A stretch of DNA of 64,000 nucleotides from Isoetes taiwanensis (lineage: Eukaryota > Streptophyta > Lycopodiopsida > Isoetales > Isoetaceae): positions 248,001 to 312,000 of the forward strand of contig JAJEKV010000333.1 in NCBI GenBank assembly GCA_021234155.1, read 5' to 3'. Made by a program: the position numbers and the translations under genes. Positions within the stretch are counted from its first letter, which is position 1. Every line of letters begins with the position of its first letter. The notes below the pieces were generated by a model. It had not been told where the DNA came from. It worked only from the letters and a program-made list of their open reading frames with translations, and ran no database searches. Positions 1 through 11,354 of this stretch are shown in pieces.

Positions 1-2839
1 CCCTTATGGGTTCCATCCCATGGCCCATTCCAGTATGCTCGCCTAGGTCTGCCATAGGGTACAACTCCCTATAGATGTTAAGATAGTGCATGGCAAGAAA
101 GTACTCTGATGCCACTAAGTGCTTGCATCTGGAGATAAAGCTTGGAGAACTACAATATGCAGCATGCATCTCGACTCGGTAATGCATACCTGGGGTTGAC
201 TCAGATGCTACATGGAGCACAATAGCTTCTAGATCAGTAAGGGTGATGATACCCCCATGCTCCTCTTGGAGCCTACATAGCGTTCAGCTGCTGCTAGACG
301 CTTGCTGCATCCACGATAGCCAAATCGTCCGCTTGCATCTATATTTTACACGAAGTGCATCAGACGATTAGTAACCTAGTTCTTGGCGTTGTTTGCACAC
401 TTCAAGCGTAGAACCACCAAGAGGCGATCCTCCATCTGGATATCCAATTACAATAGATAATAATGTGAACATACGGATGTTCACTTTCCGCTGCAAGAGC
501 TGCACCTTCAAAATCCGCCATTGCACCTCTGTTAGGTTCGCGGTGTCACAATTTGAGTGCAAAAACATCCTAGCATATTTTTGCCATTTCCCATCCCAAT
601 GTCCTCCGAGCACCCAGTTAATCTGCAGGTAACTATATAAGGTGCTAAATTAAACAATTACTTCAGAAGAGAATGTGTTCAATTTAGAAAACTTGAACTC
701 ATACCTTATTACACCTTCGTTGTCTCTATAAACCTCAATAAGATCATTTAACTGGTTGAGGTATTCCCATTTGCTGGTGCACGTCATCATGGTGGAAAGA
801 CGAGAAAATATATCCTTCTTGCCTTGTGATCCCGGGACCTGGATGGAATAGTCGTTTAAGGTTGCATAAAATATCAATTACTTTGAAATTTTGAGATATA
901 AAATTATCTTTGGGAGCAGATATTTGAGCCAAGCTCATTTTGAATGGAACCAGCATGCAAGAATATGACACGCAATCTATGGGCAATACAACATTATCAG
1001 AATTAGAACAAAAAGGAGTACTCCTATATATACGCAAGATACCTGTGTCTCTCCTAGCCAGCAATGTGGATCTTCCGTAATAACATCATCAAGAGCTGCT
1101 CGCTCTGCATTGTCAAGGTCTATTGTAATTGATCTGGGTCGAACACTGCCCATGCGGGTAAGGACCATGTGTAGAGCCACTCGCAGTGCTATCCTCTCAT
1201 GATGCTCACCAGGTACCGTGGTGCACATCATGAAAAAGATGGGCACACCATTGCCGCTGCGATTGGGGACATGTGCAGCAAAAAGTGGACATCCATACAT
1301 ATTTGTCCTAAACGTCGAATCCATGGTCCAACCCCCATTAGTGCTATACATCATAGCCTGCTCTAGCATCCATTGGTCCTGGATTACTATGATCCAAGGC
1401 CGCATATCTGGGTCATCATGAGCAGGAGCATAAGGTTGGTGGTATATAACCTTTCCAGATCGCATCCAGGCATCCATTCCACTCTCCACCCTATCCCAAT
1501 CGAGACCAAGGAGTGCTCTTGCACATATAGAGCAAATGTTGTGTACCTAAACCTTTCATAAAATAAAATCCTAGATTTCACAAATGCACTAGAGAAAAGT
1601 ACACGTACCGTTTATTCGCAAGTGGTATGCAAGACGCCATATATCCTCATGTGCCATTTTAAAGCGGTACGTGGCTCTCTCAATAGGTTTGAAGGTGGTG
1701 CGTAACTCCTTCCCTCTCTCATTCATGTTACCGCAGACTGCTTGGAAGTCTCTTGTGTCCACTAGCATGTTGGCTGCCTCATCCAGAATGGCAGGATGCA
1801 AAGGACGGGACCATTCATCTTCCTCTGACCATGGATTATGTCCATCATGCCCAACACGGATGTAAATTTGTGCACAACTACTATCATCCTTGCTTGGATT
1901 GATTGGCATCACTGTACGAAGATGAAATCCACATCTTCTTTTAAAGCTCCTTCTTGTTTGCCTTACACCTTGCAGCCCACACCTGCGGGCATCTCCCCCC
2001 CGATGACATATATAATCCACACAAGACATATCATTCATCCACTGCCTTGTATGTCGATGAATCAATCTTAACCTGTGTTCTACCTGTAATTGTTCCACTC
2101 GGCTATCTAGAGAGTGGCAAAGTACTTCTTCCTCGTAATTGAAAAGCTCTTTCCTGCTTGAAGGCGTTATATGCCGAGGCTTGCATTTACAAGCTGCTAT
2201 GCATTGTCTCACATAAGTTTCTGGAATGCCATGGAACTTAGACCCAACCTGCCACGTTTTTTTAATATTATCCAAAGTAGGGCATATGGGCAAATGCCGT
2301 AGACCCCCTTCAACATGAGTTTTGAAGATGATTTGCTTCCACATCCATGACGGTGGGATAAATAGCCATTTTACAAAGGTCATGCGAGTGAGAAGACCTG
2401 TTTGTGTATCCACTTGCAACTTATCTTGAAAGATCAACCACCTTGCCATGATCTGTATATCCCCTGAGTTATGTTGACGAACATAACCTAGAGGAAAGTT
2501 TGGATCCGCTGCAAGCACATCTTGGCTAGAATGATGGACAGAATTTATGATGCAATGGACCATTAAATTGTATGATACCTCAGTAAAAACATAGCCTTCA
2601 CCTGATGCAATTGTAGGAATAGGTGGAAATAATGCAACGCATCCTTCCTCATTCGAGGGATCATTTTGCTGGTTCTCGTGTGCTTCATGCTCTTCATTGA
2701 CAAAGCCCTCAAAACCTGCATCTTCATCACTATTCCCGAAAGCATAATCACTTACATTTTCATCTGAATCAGACGGAATTGAATCCATTGAAAGCACTTC
2801 TTCCTCATCCTCTTCCAAGTTGAACTCTAGCTCCATCAT
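1..2839 (-). mobile_element. MULE (Mutator-like) DNA transposon, cut by the window edge
   Basis: Minus-strand coding sequence runs from about 2839 to the window start and reads as a Mutator-like transposase split by short introns. Coding-like sequence continues leftward below 600 (the stretch around 370-610 reads as the region after the DDE domain, with a tryptophan-rich segment). The left end lies outside the window and I could not find a terminal inverted repeat to the right of 2839, so the element boundaries are unknown. Confidence 0.75.
640..2839 (-). CDS. MULE/FAR1-like transposase (spliced, partial)
   Basis: The first exon (2839 to about 1606) encodes about 410 residues: an acidic Asp/Glu-rich N-terminus, then a Cys/His-containing region ending in a HDGH-like stretch followed by LHPAI, the layout of the FAR1/WRKY-GCM1-type zinc region before a MULE domain. 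It ends at a good donor (GTACGT). The second exon (about 1551 to 1050) carries the DDE core: the first catalytic Asp in WTMDSTFRTNMYG and the second in ITIDLDNAE. Further coding-like sequence (CWFH-like, then KDIFSRLSTMM and LIEVYRDNEG) follows in shifted frames to about 650. Family knowledge: MULE transposases cut and paste DNA; domesticated relatives (FHY3/FAR1) are transcription factors. Whether this copy is active, decayed or domesticated cannot be told here; the C-terminal end is not visible as one frame. Confidence 0.72.
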
Positions 2840-2954
2840 GCGATTGACAATAAGCTATAACTTGCATGAACAAAGGATGCTCAAGGAGCTCTGAATGAAG
2901 ATGGAGAGAACGAAGAAGTTCAAGTATCTATAAGACAAAGGCGTGTTCACGAAG

Positions 2955-3370
2955 GTTCCCCTTCAAATTCAAAATGTTAGCGTGCTCCTTGCGCTAAGAG
3001 GACACCATTTAATGCATGTTGTCATACGATCTTGCATATGTGCCACAAGATCTTACACACGTGCCTACACTCCTCCATTTTATTTTACAAAATGGAAACC
3101 TTATAAAGTTTCCTATCCAAATTAAAAACTTTAGGAGAAACCTAATGTAGTATCAAGGGAAACTTAATGTAGTTTCCTTGGAAACCTAATGTAGTTTAAG
3201 TTTCTTTGGAAACCTAATGCAATTTCAAATTCAAAATGTTGGCGTACTCCTCAAACTAAAAAGACACCATTTTTTGTCATACAATCTTGAAAATGTGCCA
3301 CAAGATCTTACACACGTGCCTAGATCTTTTATTTTAATTTTAAAAAGCAGAAACCTTATAGAGTTTTCCC
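2955..3370. repeat. Two diverged ~150-bp direct repeats
   Basis: The stretch at about 2955-3111 recurs at about 3225-3368. Shared blocks include AAATTCAAAATGTT, GACACCATTT, GTGCCACAAGATCTTACACA and CGTGCCTA. The copies are diverged by substitutions and indels, so this is an old tandem duplication or two arms of a decayed element. Confidence 0.7.
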
Positions 3371-3565
3371 AAAAGTAAACTACGTATAGTTTCCATAAAG
3401 GAAACCTTACAAGGTTTTCACTAGAGGAAACCTAACATAGTATCCATGGAAACTTAATACAGTTTCAATGGAAACTTGATGTAGTTTCATGGAAATTACA
3501 TCAAGTTTTCATTGAAACCATATTAAGTTTCATCAAGAAACCCTATAAGGTTTCCGGCAAACTCC
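3110..3565. repeat. Degenerate GGAAACCTAATGTAGTTTC-type short repeats
   Basis: Many imperfect copies of a roughly 18-22 bp unit built on GAAACCT and GTAGTTTC, in both orientations, fill this stretch. No coding potential is seen. It resembles a decayed minisatellite. Confidence 0.6.
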
Positions 3566-5095
3566 AACCAAATCGGGAGTAGAAAAAAGCCATCGAATAA
3601 TGACCATTGATAAAACCTAAAAATGGGCCAATAATGCACCATTTATTTTCATCTCTAGCATCAATTTTTTCATCTACACCATCCATTCATATATAGACCT
3701 AGTTCGTTTACAGCAGATGCAGAACAAGATCATTGTTTTAGCAACCGTGATGCAAGAAAAACATGAATTCATTAATTAGAGAAATTTCGATTTCTTATTT
3801 GGCAACGAAATAGGTCGTGGTCATCCTCCAGAAAGGAAAGATCCCTCATCAACTACCAAAATGATGCAGTATTGAAGGCACTTTCTGCTAGGAAAAAACA
3901 TTTTGCAGGAAATGTATGTACGCGCTTATCCTTATGGCAATGGTACAATAATTTATGCGTGATTAAACTATGGCAAGTGATCCAACAGATTGCCATGGCA
4001 ATCGTTTAGACGAGGCGGACAGGCTAAAACAGTTTATGTGGAAGGTTTCTTATTAGATAATATCTGCTGAAGGCAGGTTAGAACTTGGTAGCGAATAATG
4101 CTTGGTGATCTTCATGAGTAAAGGAAGAAGCCAACTTGTAGACGGGTGAAACAATCCAATGGAAAGAATTGTGCAGTAATTGGTAAACAACAAGCATTCT
4201 TTAATCATTAATACGTACATACACAAGAAGTAATATAGATAAGTTTGAAATAATATTACAGTTCATACTATTTCTCATTAAAGTTTTAAATGTAGTCAGG
4301 TGTCATCATAACCAGATAAGGTGAACATAATCAGAGCAATGCTTTCACTGAGTTTCTTTCACTGATTTGGGATGCACATGCTCCGATCTTTCTGAATCAG
4401 TACTCTTGACAGTATCTAGCAAGTCATCCTACAATGCCATGGCAAATTCTAAATTGGCATTAATTTCAATTTTTGGGTTGCCCCTAGGGGGGCAAACCCT
4501 CGTTTATGTGGGTATGTAGACATATTCAAGTATATGCTGGCATATACCTAGCATATGCTGATGACTGCTAAAAACTGGCTGCTGCCTGTAAATGGTCGGT
4601 CATCCAGCCCCATTATCAGCCTGCTACACAAACGCTATCCGCCGGACTTGGCTATGGCTTCTGCACCTCAAATTCTGCAGGGGTCTTCCTACGCCAATCG
4701 CAGGAGCAAATTGCAAGAGCAGATCATTTAGACATGTGAGCTTCAATCAAAAACACAAATGCTGTTTTATTCCAACCTAGAGCTTTTCGTCTCCATTTCT
4801 TTCTCCGTAGTTGGCTATGGAAGCATTGCTACCAAAGAGTCGATGGGCTCGCAACTTTACTTGACATTTTCAGGTTTTTGCAAGTTTCGGGGATAACAGG
4901 TGAAGGCCATTAGGTGCCAGTTGCTACCTAAATGGCTCGCAAGATCAAGACCTCCAACATCTGTCCATATAGCGCCTATACATGTCTAGAATTTCAACAA
5001 GAATCATTCACATGCCCTAAACTTAAAATAATCGAAGGTGCTTTGGGCTAGTTTATGTTTTGAACTCTCCTCTGAGAGACGGCTGAGACTGGGAT
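3566..5095. other. AT-rich intergenic stretch, nothing recognised
   Basis: Only short, unconvincing open frames on either strand. No repeat with another part of the window, no tRNA-like or transposon-terminal structure was recognised. Confidence 0.5.
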
Positions 5096-5099
5096 TGCA

Positions 5100-5700
5100 A
5101 GGTTATTCCCATTCAATAGCTGGAAATGAGGATTTGGGCGTGATGGTTCGCAGATCTTTAAAGTCAGGTATTTTAATTTTAACAGCAAGTCTCAAACTGC
5201 CCGAGCTTAAGGGCCCTGCTGCTTCTGGATTAAAATATGCCGACGAAGTTGATATTGGAGAGAACTGAAGCAATGGGCATCCATTCTCTGTATCTGAATA
5301 CGAAGAAGGTAAACCAATCCTCGAAGTCTCTTGCCAACCTAACATCAAGGCAGCCAATGGGGATATCACAGACCAGGAAGGTGTGCTAGATGTCACTGGA
5401 CTTAAGGCTCCAAATTTGTGATTGACTTGTTGAAGTGCAGAATTGTTTAAACTAGATGGTGTAATTTACCATATGACAATGGTAGAAAGATTTCTAATCA
5501 GCAACAACATTATGATGGTATTTGCAGCAAAAATACCACTTGGACCTGCTCCCAGACTTCCTACAGGAGATGATTGTTATTCTTTGTCAACTGGCTCCTG
5601 TTATCATTCTGGATTTCGCAGTTCCATATCCCAGAATTTAGCTTTAGCATTTGGCATAAAGCTCACCCAAAATCTTTTGAGCAAATCTTATTCTATTTTC
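5100..5700 (-). pseudogene. Unrecognised coding-like remnant
   Basis: The minus strand from about 5446 to 5100 stays open for about 115 codons with protein-like composition: SPVTSSTPSW near the start, then SSYSDTENGCPLLQ, FNPEAAGPLSSG and a final KSSFPAIEWE before a stop. A second coding-like patch (SPVGSLGAGPSGIFAANT) lies upstream on the same strand at about 5520-5580. I do not recognise the family. No clear splice pair joins the two patches, so a gene fragment or pseudogene is more likely than an intact gene. Confidence 0.25.
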
Positions 5701-6296
5701 TCATGAATCAGTGAAGCTCTTGATGTTTGAAGCCTCCACATAATATACTTCAGATTAGGTAAACAGTAGATGCCATTGCATTACACCTGAGCTCTTTTCA
5801 CCATTTTCCAGTCACCATCTTATTGAGGCAAAGATTTGAGCCTTATGATTAGGCCTCACGATTTTTACCCAGGCCAAGGAACTGCTATTAGCCTCCAAAC
5901 CAGGATTGTTCACAGAAATATAAAAAAGGAAAAGGATATTGCTCAAGATGCCTAAGCTTTTTTACCTTGTTGACAGCATATGTCTCGACAGCATATGTCT
6001 CCTGTGGACGATTTGTGAAAGCCCTATTTCCACAGGCCAGCTTTGGAGCAACATTCTTTTGGCGCCTCGTCAATCGGCCATCTTTAACCAGTTTTTGGGA
6101 AGATCTTGTCACATTTGGTTCATACCTTTTATGACCTTCTTCAAGATATAAGCAAATGTGGCTACCAGCACAGAATCAGAAATCTAAATCAGAGTAAATC
6201 CTGATCTCTTGCTGCAAACACACTGACCACATTTTATCATCTTTAAATCGGTTTGAAATAATTGAAGTGTGTACAATGCTGATCAGAAATCTGTAT

Positions 6297-6440
6297 ACTA
6301 GAGAATCCACATGGGGATTTGTTTGCGTTATAGATGGAAGCCCTATATCCTTAAAGAGTAAGAAACAAACTGCAGTTGCTCTCTTCTCAGCTGAAGCAGA
6401 ATATTTAGCTGCATCTTTCGTCTCAAGAGCAATCATGTAG
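6297..6440 (+). pseudogene. Ty1/copia RNase H fragment
   Basis: One open stretch of 47 codons contains the copia RNase H signature: an ST-W-GF patch, GSPISLKSKKQTAVAL and then AEAEYLAAS, ending in TAG. No reverse transcriptase, integrase or LTR was found around it, so it is an orphan remnant of an old element. Confidence 0.8.
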
Positions 6441-6597
6441 CTTGAAATGCTACATATAGAGGCTGCTAGTGGTTCATGCCATAATAAACGTAGGCCTACT
6501 ATACACGAGAGGATTTATGTTGCAGGCAGGGCCTCAATGCAAACGAGGTATATAATCATATCCTCAAGTTCTGAACATGGTTTTCAAATGTTTGCAG

Positions 6598-6722
6598 AAA
6601 TCATTCGATGTGAAATGGTTCATGGAGAAGTTCTTGGGTGAAGAACATGCTCAATATTTAATTGAAAAGCTTCTCTTCAGAGCTGCAACGATTTGGCAAT
6701 TCCTGAAATTTGACAAGCGAAG
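6598..6722 (+). other. Possible orphan exon, family unknown
   Basis: A 125-nt open stretch is bounded by TTTGCAG on the left and a GTAATA donor on the right. It encodes a helical-looking peptide with KWFMEKFLGEEHAQYL and then ATIWQFLKFDKR. No partner exon was found. It may be a surviving exon of a lost gene or chance. Confidence 0.25.
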
Positions 6723-7418
6723 GTAATACTTTAATCAATTCTTCATTTCACTGCTCTATCTGTGCATACACCTATTACCAGGCAATAGCAAGCTCAGTCT
6801 TATTCACTTCTACCAATAAACCCTTTTTTTTGCAGTCCTCTGCAGGTGTTTATTGGATGACAAAACAGCTATGATCCTTACATTGACATTTAGACAGCTT
6901 TGGTAGCAGTTGAGGATATATCTCTACATTAGGACCTGGACCATCCACTTTCCGGATATATTTGGCCCCTTTGGAGCTTACAAACTAATACAAGGAATTA
7001 ATATCTTCTCTTTTTGCCACGGTTTTTGTATGAGTCATCTCACAGTCAAATTGTATGACATCCCTTTTACTTCCACGTCCACTTCAAGGTTCATTCCAAT
7101 GTCCAAAGCATGTTGAACCAAACTTCAAAGAAATATGGAATTATTGTAGCCTAAGTTGTTGAACCAAATTTCTAAGCAATTGTAGCTTAAGCAATGTCAG
7201 TGAGTTTTGTTGGATTGTTGTGAATCCTACAGCTTCTGAGCAACTCCATATTTGTTTTAGTGAACTTGCTTAATTAGTAATCTGGAAAACGAGACTAGAG
7301 TTTGATGTTTCGTGATATTCTTATTTTAGCATATGCCATAATGCATTTCGCATCACAGGAATTCATCTGAATATGGTTGAGCATGTTATGGCTTAAACAA
7401 AAATAATGGACTGGCACT

Positions 7419-7528
7419 GGCACTGTCCTAGAAGATGCTCGAGGAGGAAAGAGATGTGCAAGAATAAGTGTCTGGCACTGTCCTGGAAGATGCTCGAGGA
7501 GGAAAGAGAGATACAAGAATAGGTGTCT
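7419..7528. repeat. 55-bp tandem duplication (two copies)
   Basis: Copies 7419-7473 and 7474-7528 share GGCACTGTCCT, GAAGATGCTCGAGGAGGAAA and CAAGAATA with a few substitutions. No coding context. Confidence 0.85.
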
Positions 7529-7744
7529 GATCTATTGATCAATAAGATAGCATCTCCAACTACTAAATCTTTGGGCTTACGAGCATACATGCCCTTTCTA
7601 CATGTATGGTGATACAATTGACAGTTAAAGTTAACAACTGACATTATACTGACATTAATTTCACACGGTATAAACGAGTTTTCCAGTCACCATGTTTGTT
7701 ACATGATAACTGCACTCCAAAAACTAGGGCGAGATGTTCAGGAA

Positions 7745-7826
7745 GAAAGACATGCACTTCCCTCCTAGGCCCGTTAAAAAGACCAGCAAATTCCAAAGCA
7801 ATATGGCCAGCCCCAACTATGCATAT
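7745..7826 (-). pseudogene. Glutathione reductase-like exon fragment (NAD(P)-binding motif)
   Basis: On the minus strand an acceptor-like ACATAG is followed by an open stretch that reads [19 protein letters not shown] and continues to EVHVFL. This matches the second nucleotide-binding GxGxxA/G segment of glutathione reductase; the EFAGxFNG-VHVF context is typical of that enzyme rather than of other disulfide reductases (family knowledge, not searched). The frame after HVFL no longer looks like the family and no other exon of the gene was found within several kb, so this is most likely a single captured or left-over exon. Confidence 0.6.
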
Positions 7827-8048
7827 CTATGTGAAAGATAGTGGTTATGCAACTACCATGCAGTGTGCATCTGAAGTAAGAAAAGGACAGCATGCAGTTA
7901 TATTTATGTGAATAAGGTAGTGTTTATAAACCTTAACAAAGTCATTTGAAATAATGAAACAAAGGCAGACATTAAGTATTATTGGATGAAATAGTTGCAA
8001 ATGGCATTTCACCCATATTTGAAGCTACCATATTTTGGCTCAATTTTT

Positions 8049-8246
8049 AAACAAATAATTTGCAGATGTTTCCGTTGCCATGTTTATTATTGCATATGAT
8101 CACACTCATAAGCTTGGAGGAATCTCTTTTTATAGTAGATAACTTATAAACAAATAATTTCCATCTGTTTTTGTTACCAGGGCTATTGCATATGATCACA
8201 CTCATAAGCTTAGAGGAATTTGCTTTTATAATACATGTATAAGGTG
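8049..8246. repeat. 99-bp tandem duplication (two copies)
   Basis: Copy one starts at 8049 and copy two at 8148. Both contain AAACAAATAATTT, ATTGCATATGATCACACTCA and TAAGCTT-GAGGAAT. AT-rich and non-coding. Confidence 0.8.
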
Positions 8247-8618
8247 CATGTACATATGAAACCTTTTTTAGCAAATAATGGCTATCCTTTACTCATTAGA
8301 TATATGTTAAATCATCTCTACTCTCTCCTCTTATATGCTTATCTAATGTATATTTATGCATGAGAATATCCATTTAAGAGGCTAGAGCTTATTAGCCATG
8401 TATCAAAAGCCAATCTTAGGGTGTGTTGACAATAGGTTTGCAACCTTAGCCTAGCAACATTGGGCTTGGTTTCCTATATTATGCATAAAATAAATGGTTG
8501 TGATATACTATATGTGTGAAAAAAACTCATGTGTCGCGAATATTGTAGTAGGAAACATTTACAAGTTTCCAACTTATGCCCAGCAACGCTGGGCACCTTA
8601 ACTAGTATAGTATAGTAG

Positions 8619-8636
8619 TATATATAGTATATATAC
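8619..8636 (+). promoter_or_regulatory. TATA-rich stretch upstream of the STIG1-like gene
   Basis: A run of TATATA-type steps lies 17-34 bases upstream of the first in-frame ATG of the cysteine-rich ORF. If it is the TATA box, the first ATG would fall before or at the transcript start, so translation may start at a later codon. It could also be simple sequence. Confidence 0.3.
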
Positions 8637-8652
8637 AACTCCAGTCGTTTTC

Positions 8653-8982
8653 ATGTTTCATTCTTTTTTTCTCGCTCATTTCTCACTTATATCGTATTCT
8701 TCATATCCGGTCAAGGATCACAAAGTTGCATTCGCCCTCCTTGTTCTTCTTGTGCTAGAGCAAGTGCACATGCATGTTGCACAAGCAGCTCAAATTGAGA
8801 ATGAAGGTCATCGTGGTAGGGAGCTTGAGGAGCAAATTTGCAGCAGATACCACCCTTGTCCATATCGTTTCACCTGTTGTTCTGGAAAGTGCTATGATTT
8901 GAATATAAGCAGACACAACTGTGGTTGGTGTGGTAACAAGTGTCTCAGCTCGCAGAACTATGATTTAAACTATGAACTATGA
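8653..8982 (+). CDS. STIG1-like small cysteine-rich secreted protein (short form)
   Basis: The 109-residue ORF has a hydrophobic stretch (KVAFALLVLLVLEQ) compatible with a signal peptide, a spacer, and a cysteine-rich tail: C-x5-C-x5-CC-x3-C, then DLN, then NCGWCGNKC. The CC-xGxC-DL-x5-NCG-CG-xxC pattern is that of the Stig1 family, plant apoplastic peptides linked to stigma secretion, pollen-tube growth and wounding (family knowledge). Family members usually carry more cysteines in a longer C-terminus; this frame stops shortly after the NCG block, so it may be truncated. The start is uncertain because the first ATG adds about 25 residues before the hydrophobic core. No TE sequence interrupts it. 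Confidence 0.6.
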   Translation: MFHSFFLAHFSLISYSSYPVKDHKVAFALLVLLVLEQVHMHVAQAAQIENEGHRGRELEEQICSRYHPCPYRFTCCSGKCYDLNISRHNCGWCGNKCLSSQNYDLNYEL

Positions 8983-10480
8983 TTTAAGCCACTTCACCCT
9001 CCGACCATAGAGGGCAACCCTCCGTGCGCATCACCTTGTTTTCTTCCACCAACGGAATTTGCTTTCTTACTTCCAGATGCAACATCAGACGTTTCTATAT
9101 ATGCAAAAGCCGATTTCAATTTGGGGCTCCTTATAGACATTATTAGCAATGATATCATTGCACTGGATAGAAAGCTGGATGTACTCCGTATCAGACAAGT
9201 TTGCATTAAGCACCTGAGTTCTTCTTTTTGTATAAGCCTTTATAAATTCTAAGCATCCTCAATCCCACCCATCAATAAATAGAGTATCTGTACAGCAAAT
9301 ATGCTATGATTACCAAAACTGATGTAAATTTCTCCCGTTTTTTATCACGTGATTTTCTTCCTGCAAGGCTCTTCTAGTCAGGAATTAAAAAATTCGAGAG
9401 GAACATGTGAAAATGAAGACACTTACTTCGTGATAGGGTTATATTTATGGGAGTTGCTTCCCAATCAAAAATACTCGACTTTATAAACTAGTTCACACCC
9501 ATTGGATAGAAATTTTTGAACTCCTCGAGTTTAGATGTTGTCTGTTCTACGAGTTTTTTTTCCCTCTTCATGATTATATTGCAGTTCAGCTGGCACATGA
9601 GGTGCAATAGGCCAAGTTAATGCAGAAGACGTAGTCATTGCAATGCCCGATGAAGTTGGAGTGGAAGATGAAGAGGGTTGTCCTATATCATCTATGTTTA
9701 ACTTTTGCAAATTGATTTTAAATGTGCTTATTTTTTTTGGTTTGGGAGTATCCTTCCAGAGGAATCCACATTGGGAGGAGGCATAATCAACTTTGGAGCC
9801 AAGGCGAAGGATCAACAATGGCAGACTCAATTGGATTTACAGAGACAATAGGACCAGGATATACTATAGGATTTTTTGACGGTGGAACAATAGATCTTTT
9901 TTTTGCCACAACACGCAACCAGTTGGTATTCATACAAGAGGGCATCTTATTGTCTTCCGTAGCCTTCATAATACAAGAAGGAGTTTTCTTGTCTGTCCTA
10001 AGTCGTTTCTACACATGTTGAAGCCAACAAGAATATCTCTGTTTCCTTTAATACCAGGTATCATTAATGAATCACAACTTTTTAGCTTGGTAGGAACACC
10101 CTTGCCACTTGCAGACTTCTGATCTTATATGATCCTTAAATTGGACCTTATGAGATTGTTCCACATTTTGATAAATCTAACTACATATACTCCACATTTG
10201 GGTAAGTCTGACCATATATACCTAACTAGGTGATCCATGTTAAATATCATTTTGACCAATTATTAAGTTTTCTGTTGTCCAATTGTAGACTACAGAAGTT
10301 GTCCTATTTTGAAGCAAAGGTTTTCCTATTTTGGATCAACGGTTTTCAAATTTTAGATGAAAAGATATCTTCTTTGGACCTTGTTCAAATTTAAAATCCG
10401 ATCCGCAAATTGGACAAATTTTTTATTTTATGGAACTTTAACGAGGACAACTTTCCTAACATGCATCCTATGACCATTAA
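8983..10480. other. Intergenic stretch with two weak coding-like patches
   Basis: Plus strand 8990-9240 stays open and reads as protein-like text (EGNPPCASPC, then IISNDIIALDRKLDVL) without a start. Minus strand about 9980-9540 reads in two overlapping frames (RSIVPPSKNPIVYPG, then KISTFKINLQKLN and a Ser/Thr-rich tail). Neither is recognised. The rest is AT-rich. Confidence 0.3.
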
Positions 10481-10499
10481 CGAGATGAATGCACTCTCT

Positions 10500-11354
10500 C
10501 CACCTTGGCTCAAACGTGTCACAGAATAATATTCAAACTTCCCAACAATGGGGAAAGGCTAACGATCTACTGCCCATATCACGAACTCCCAGAGTTCCCC
10601 ACGATCATTTAGATTAGTTTTCCATAGCACTAATCAGGAAACCGTGCTTCCTCTTCATTCTTTCCACGAGAATTGAATGGCCTTATGACTCAGAGGCCGG
10701 TGAATTATCTTCCCAAGATAATTCCTGTGATGCAAGCACAAGTCTTACAATCAATCCTCAATATTGCAATCAACTGCAAGTTATACAAGCAACTGCAATT
10801 CGTTTCTTGCAAGCATTAGTACCCAATCTTTTTCATGCTATCCAAACACAAGTCAGGGTGCTTCAGAGAGTTAGAATCAGAGTGTAGAGGTCGGATTTGG
10901 ACTGTAGGACTTTGCAATCAGATCTGTAACAGAGACAATGAAAGATTTTAATATCTTCTTCAAATCATTGCCCTCCTTGAATTTGAATTCCAGGTCCTTA
11001 AATAGGGCCGAATTCTTTGTTCGCATGCTTTCCCATGCAAATCTGACATGCCCCAGGTGGATATGTCTAGACAAACTTGAATCAATCGAGCACTGGATCT
11101 GCTGCCATTCCAGCACAGGCTCGAAACTTTTGAGCCTAAATTGGCTCGTTCTCATTGGTTTTGTATAAAACAAAACTAAGGTGCCACTTTGCCAAACATT
11201 AACGTTAATATTAATGTCCCAAACCTTAGATATGTTTATTTAAACATTAAAAGTTGCGCCCCTAAGCCCAACTTTGGCTATTTCTATTCCTGTGCTCATG
11301 AAATTCCTTCAAGAGTCTGTTAATATCGGCCATACCCCTGGAAGACCTATAACA
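10500..11354 (-). repeat. Probable 3' LTR of the first gypsy element (left edge uncertain)
   Basis: The right edge is supported by ATAACA at 11354 followed by TTCCTCCCTCCTCT, the complement of a polypurine tract, which on the minus strand sits directly before TGTTAT. The left edge was not identified; 10500 is a guess from the change in composition. No second LTR copy was found. Confidence 0.4.

Noticed and set aside
1589..2839. MULE N-terminal ORF as a host transcription factor gene
   Set aside because: The adjoining exon carries both catalytic Asp motifs of a MULE transposase, so a transposon is the simpler reading; domestication cannot be shown from this window.
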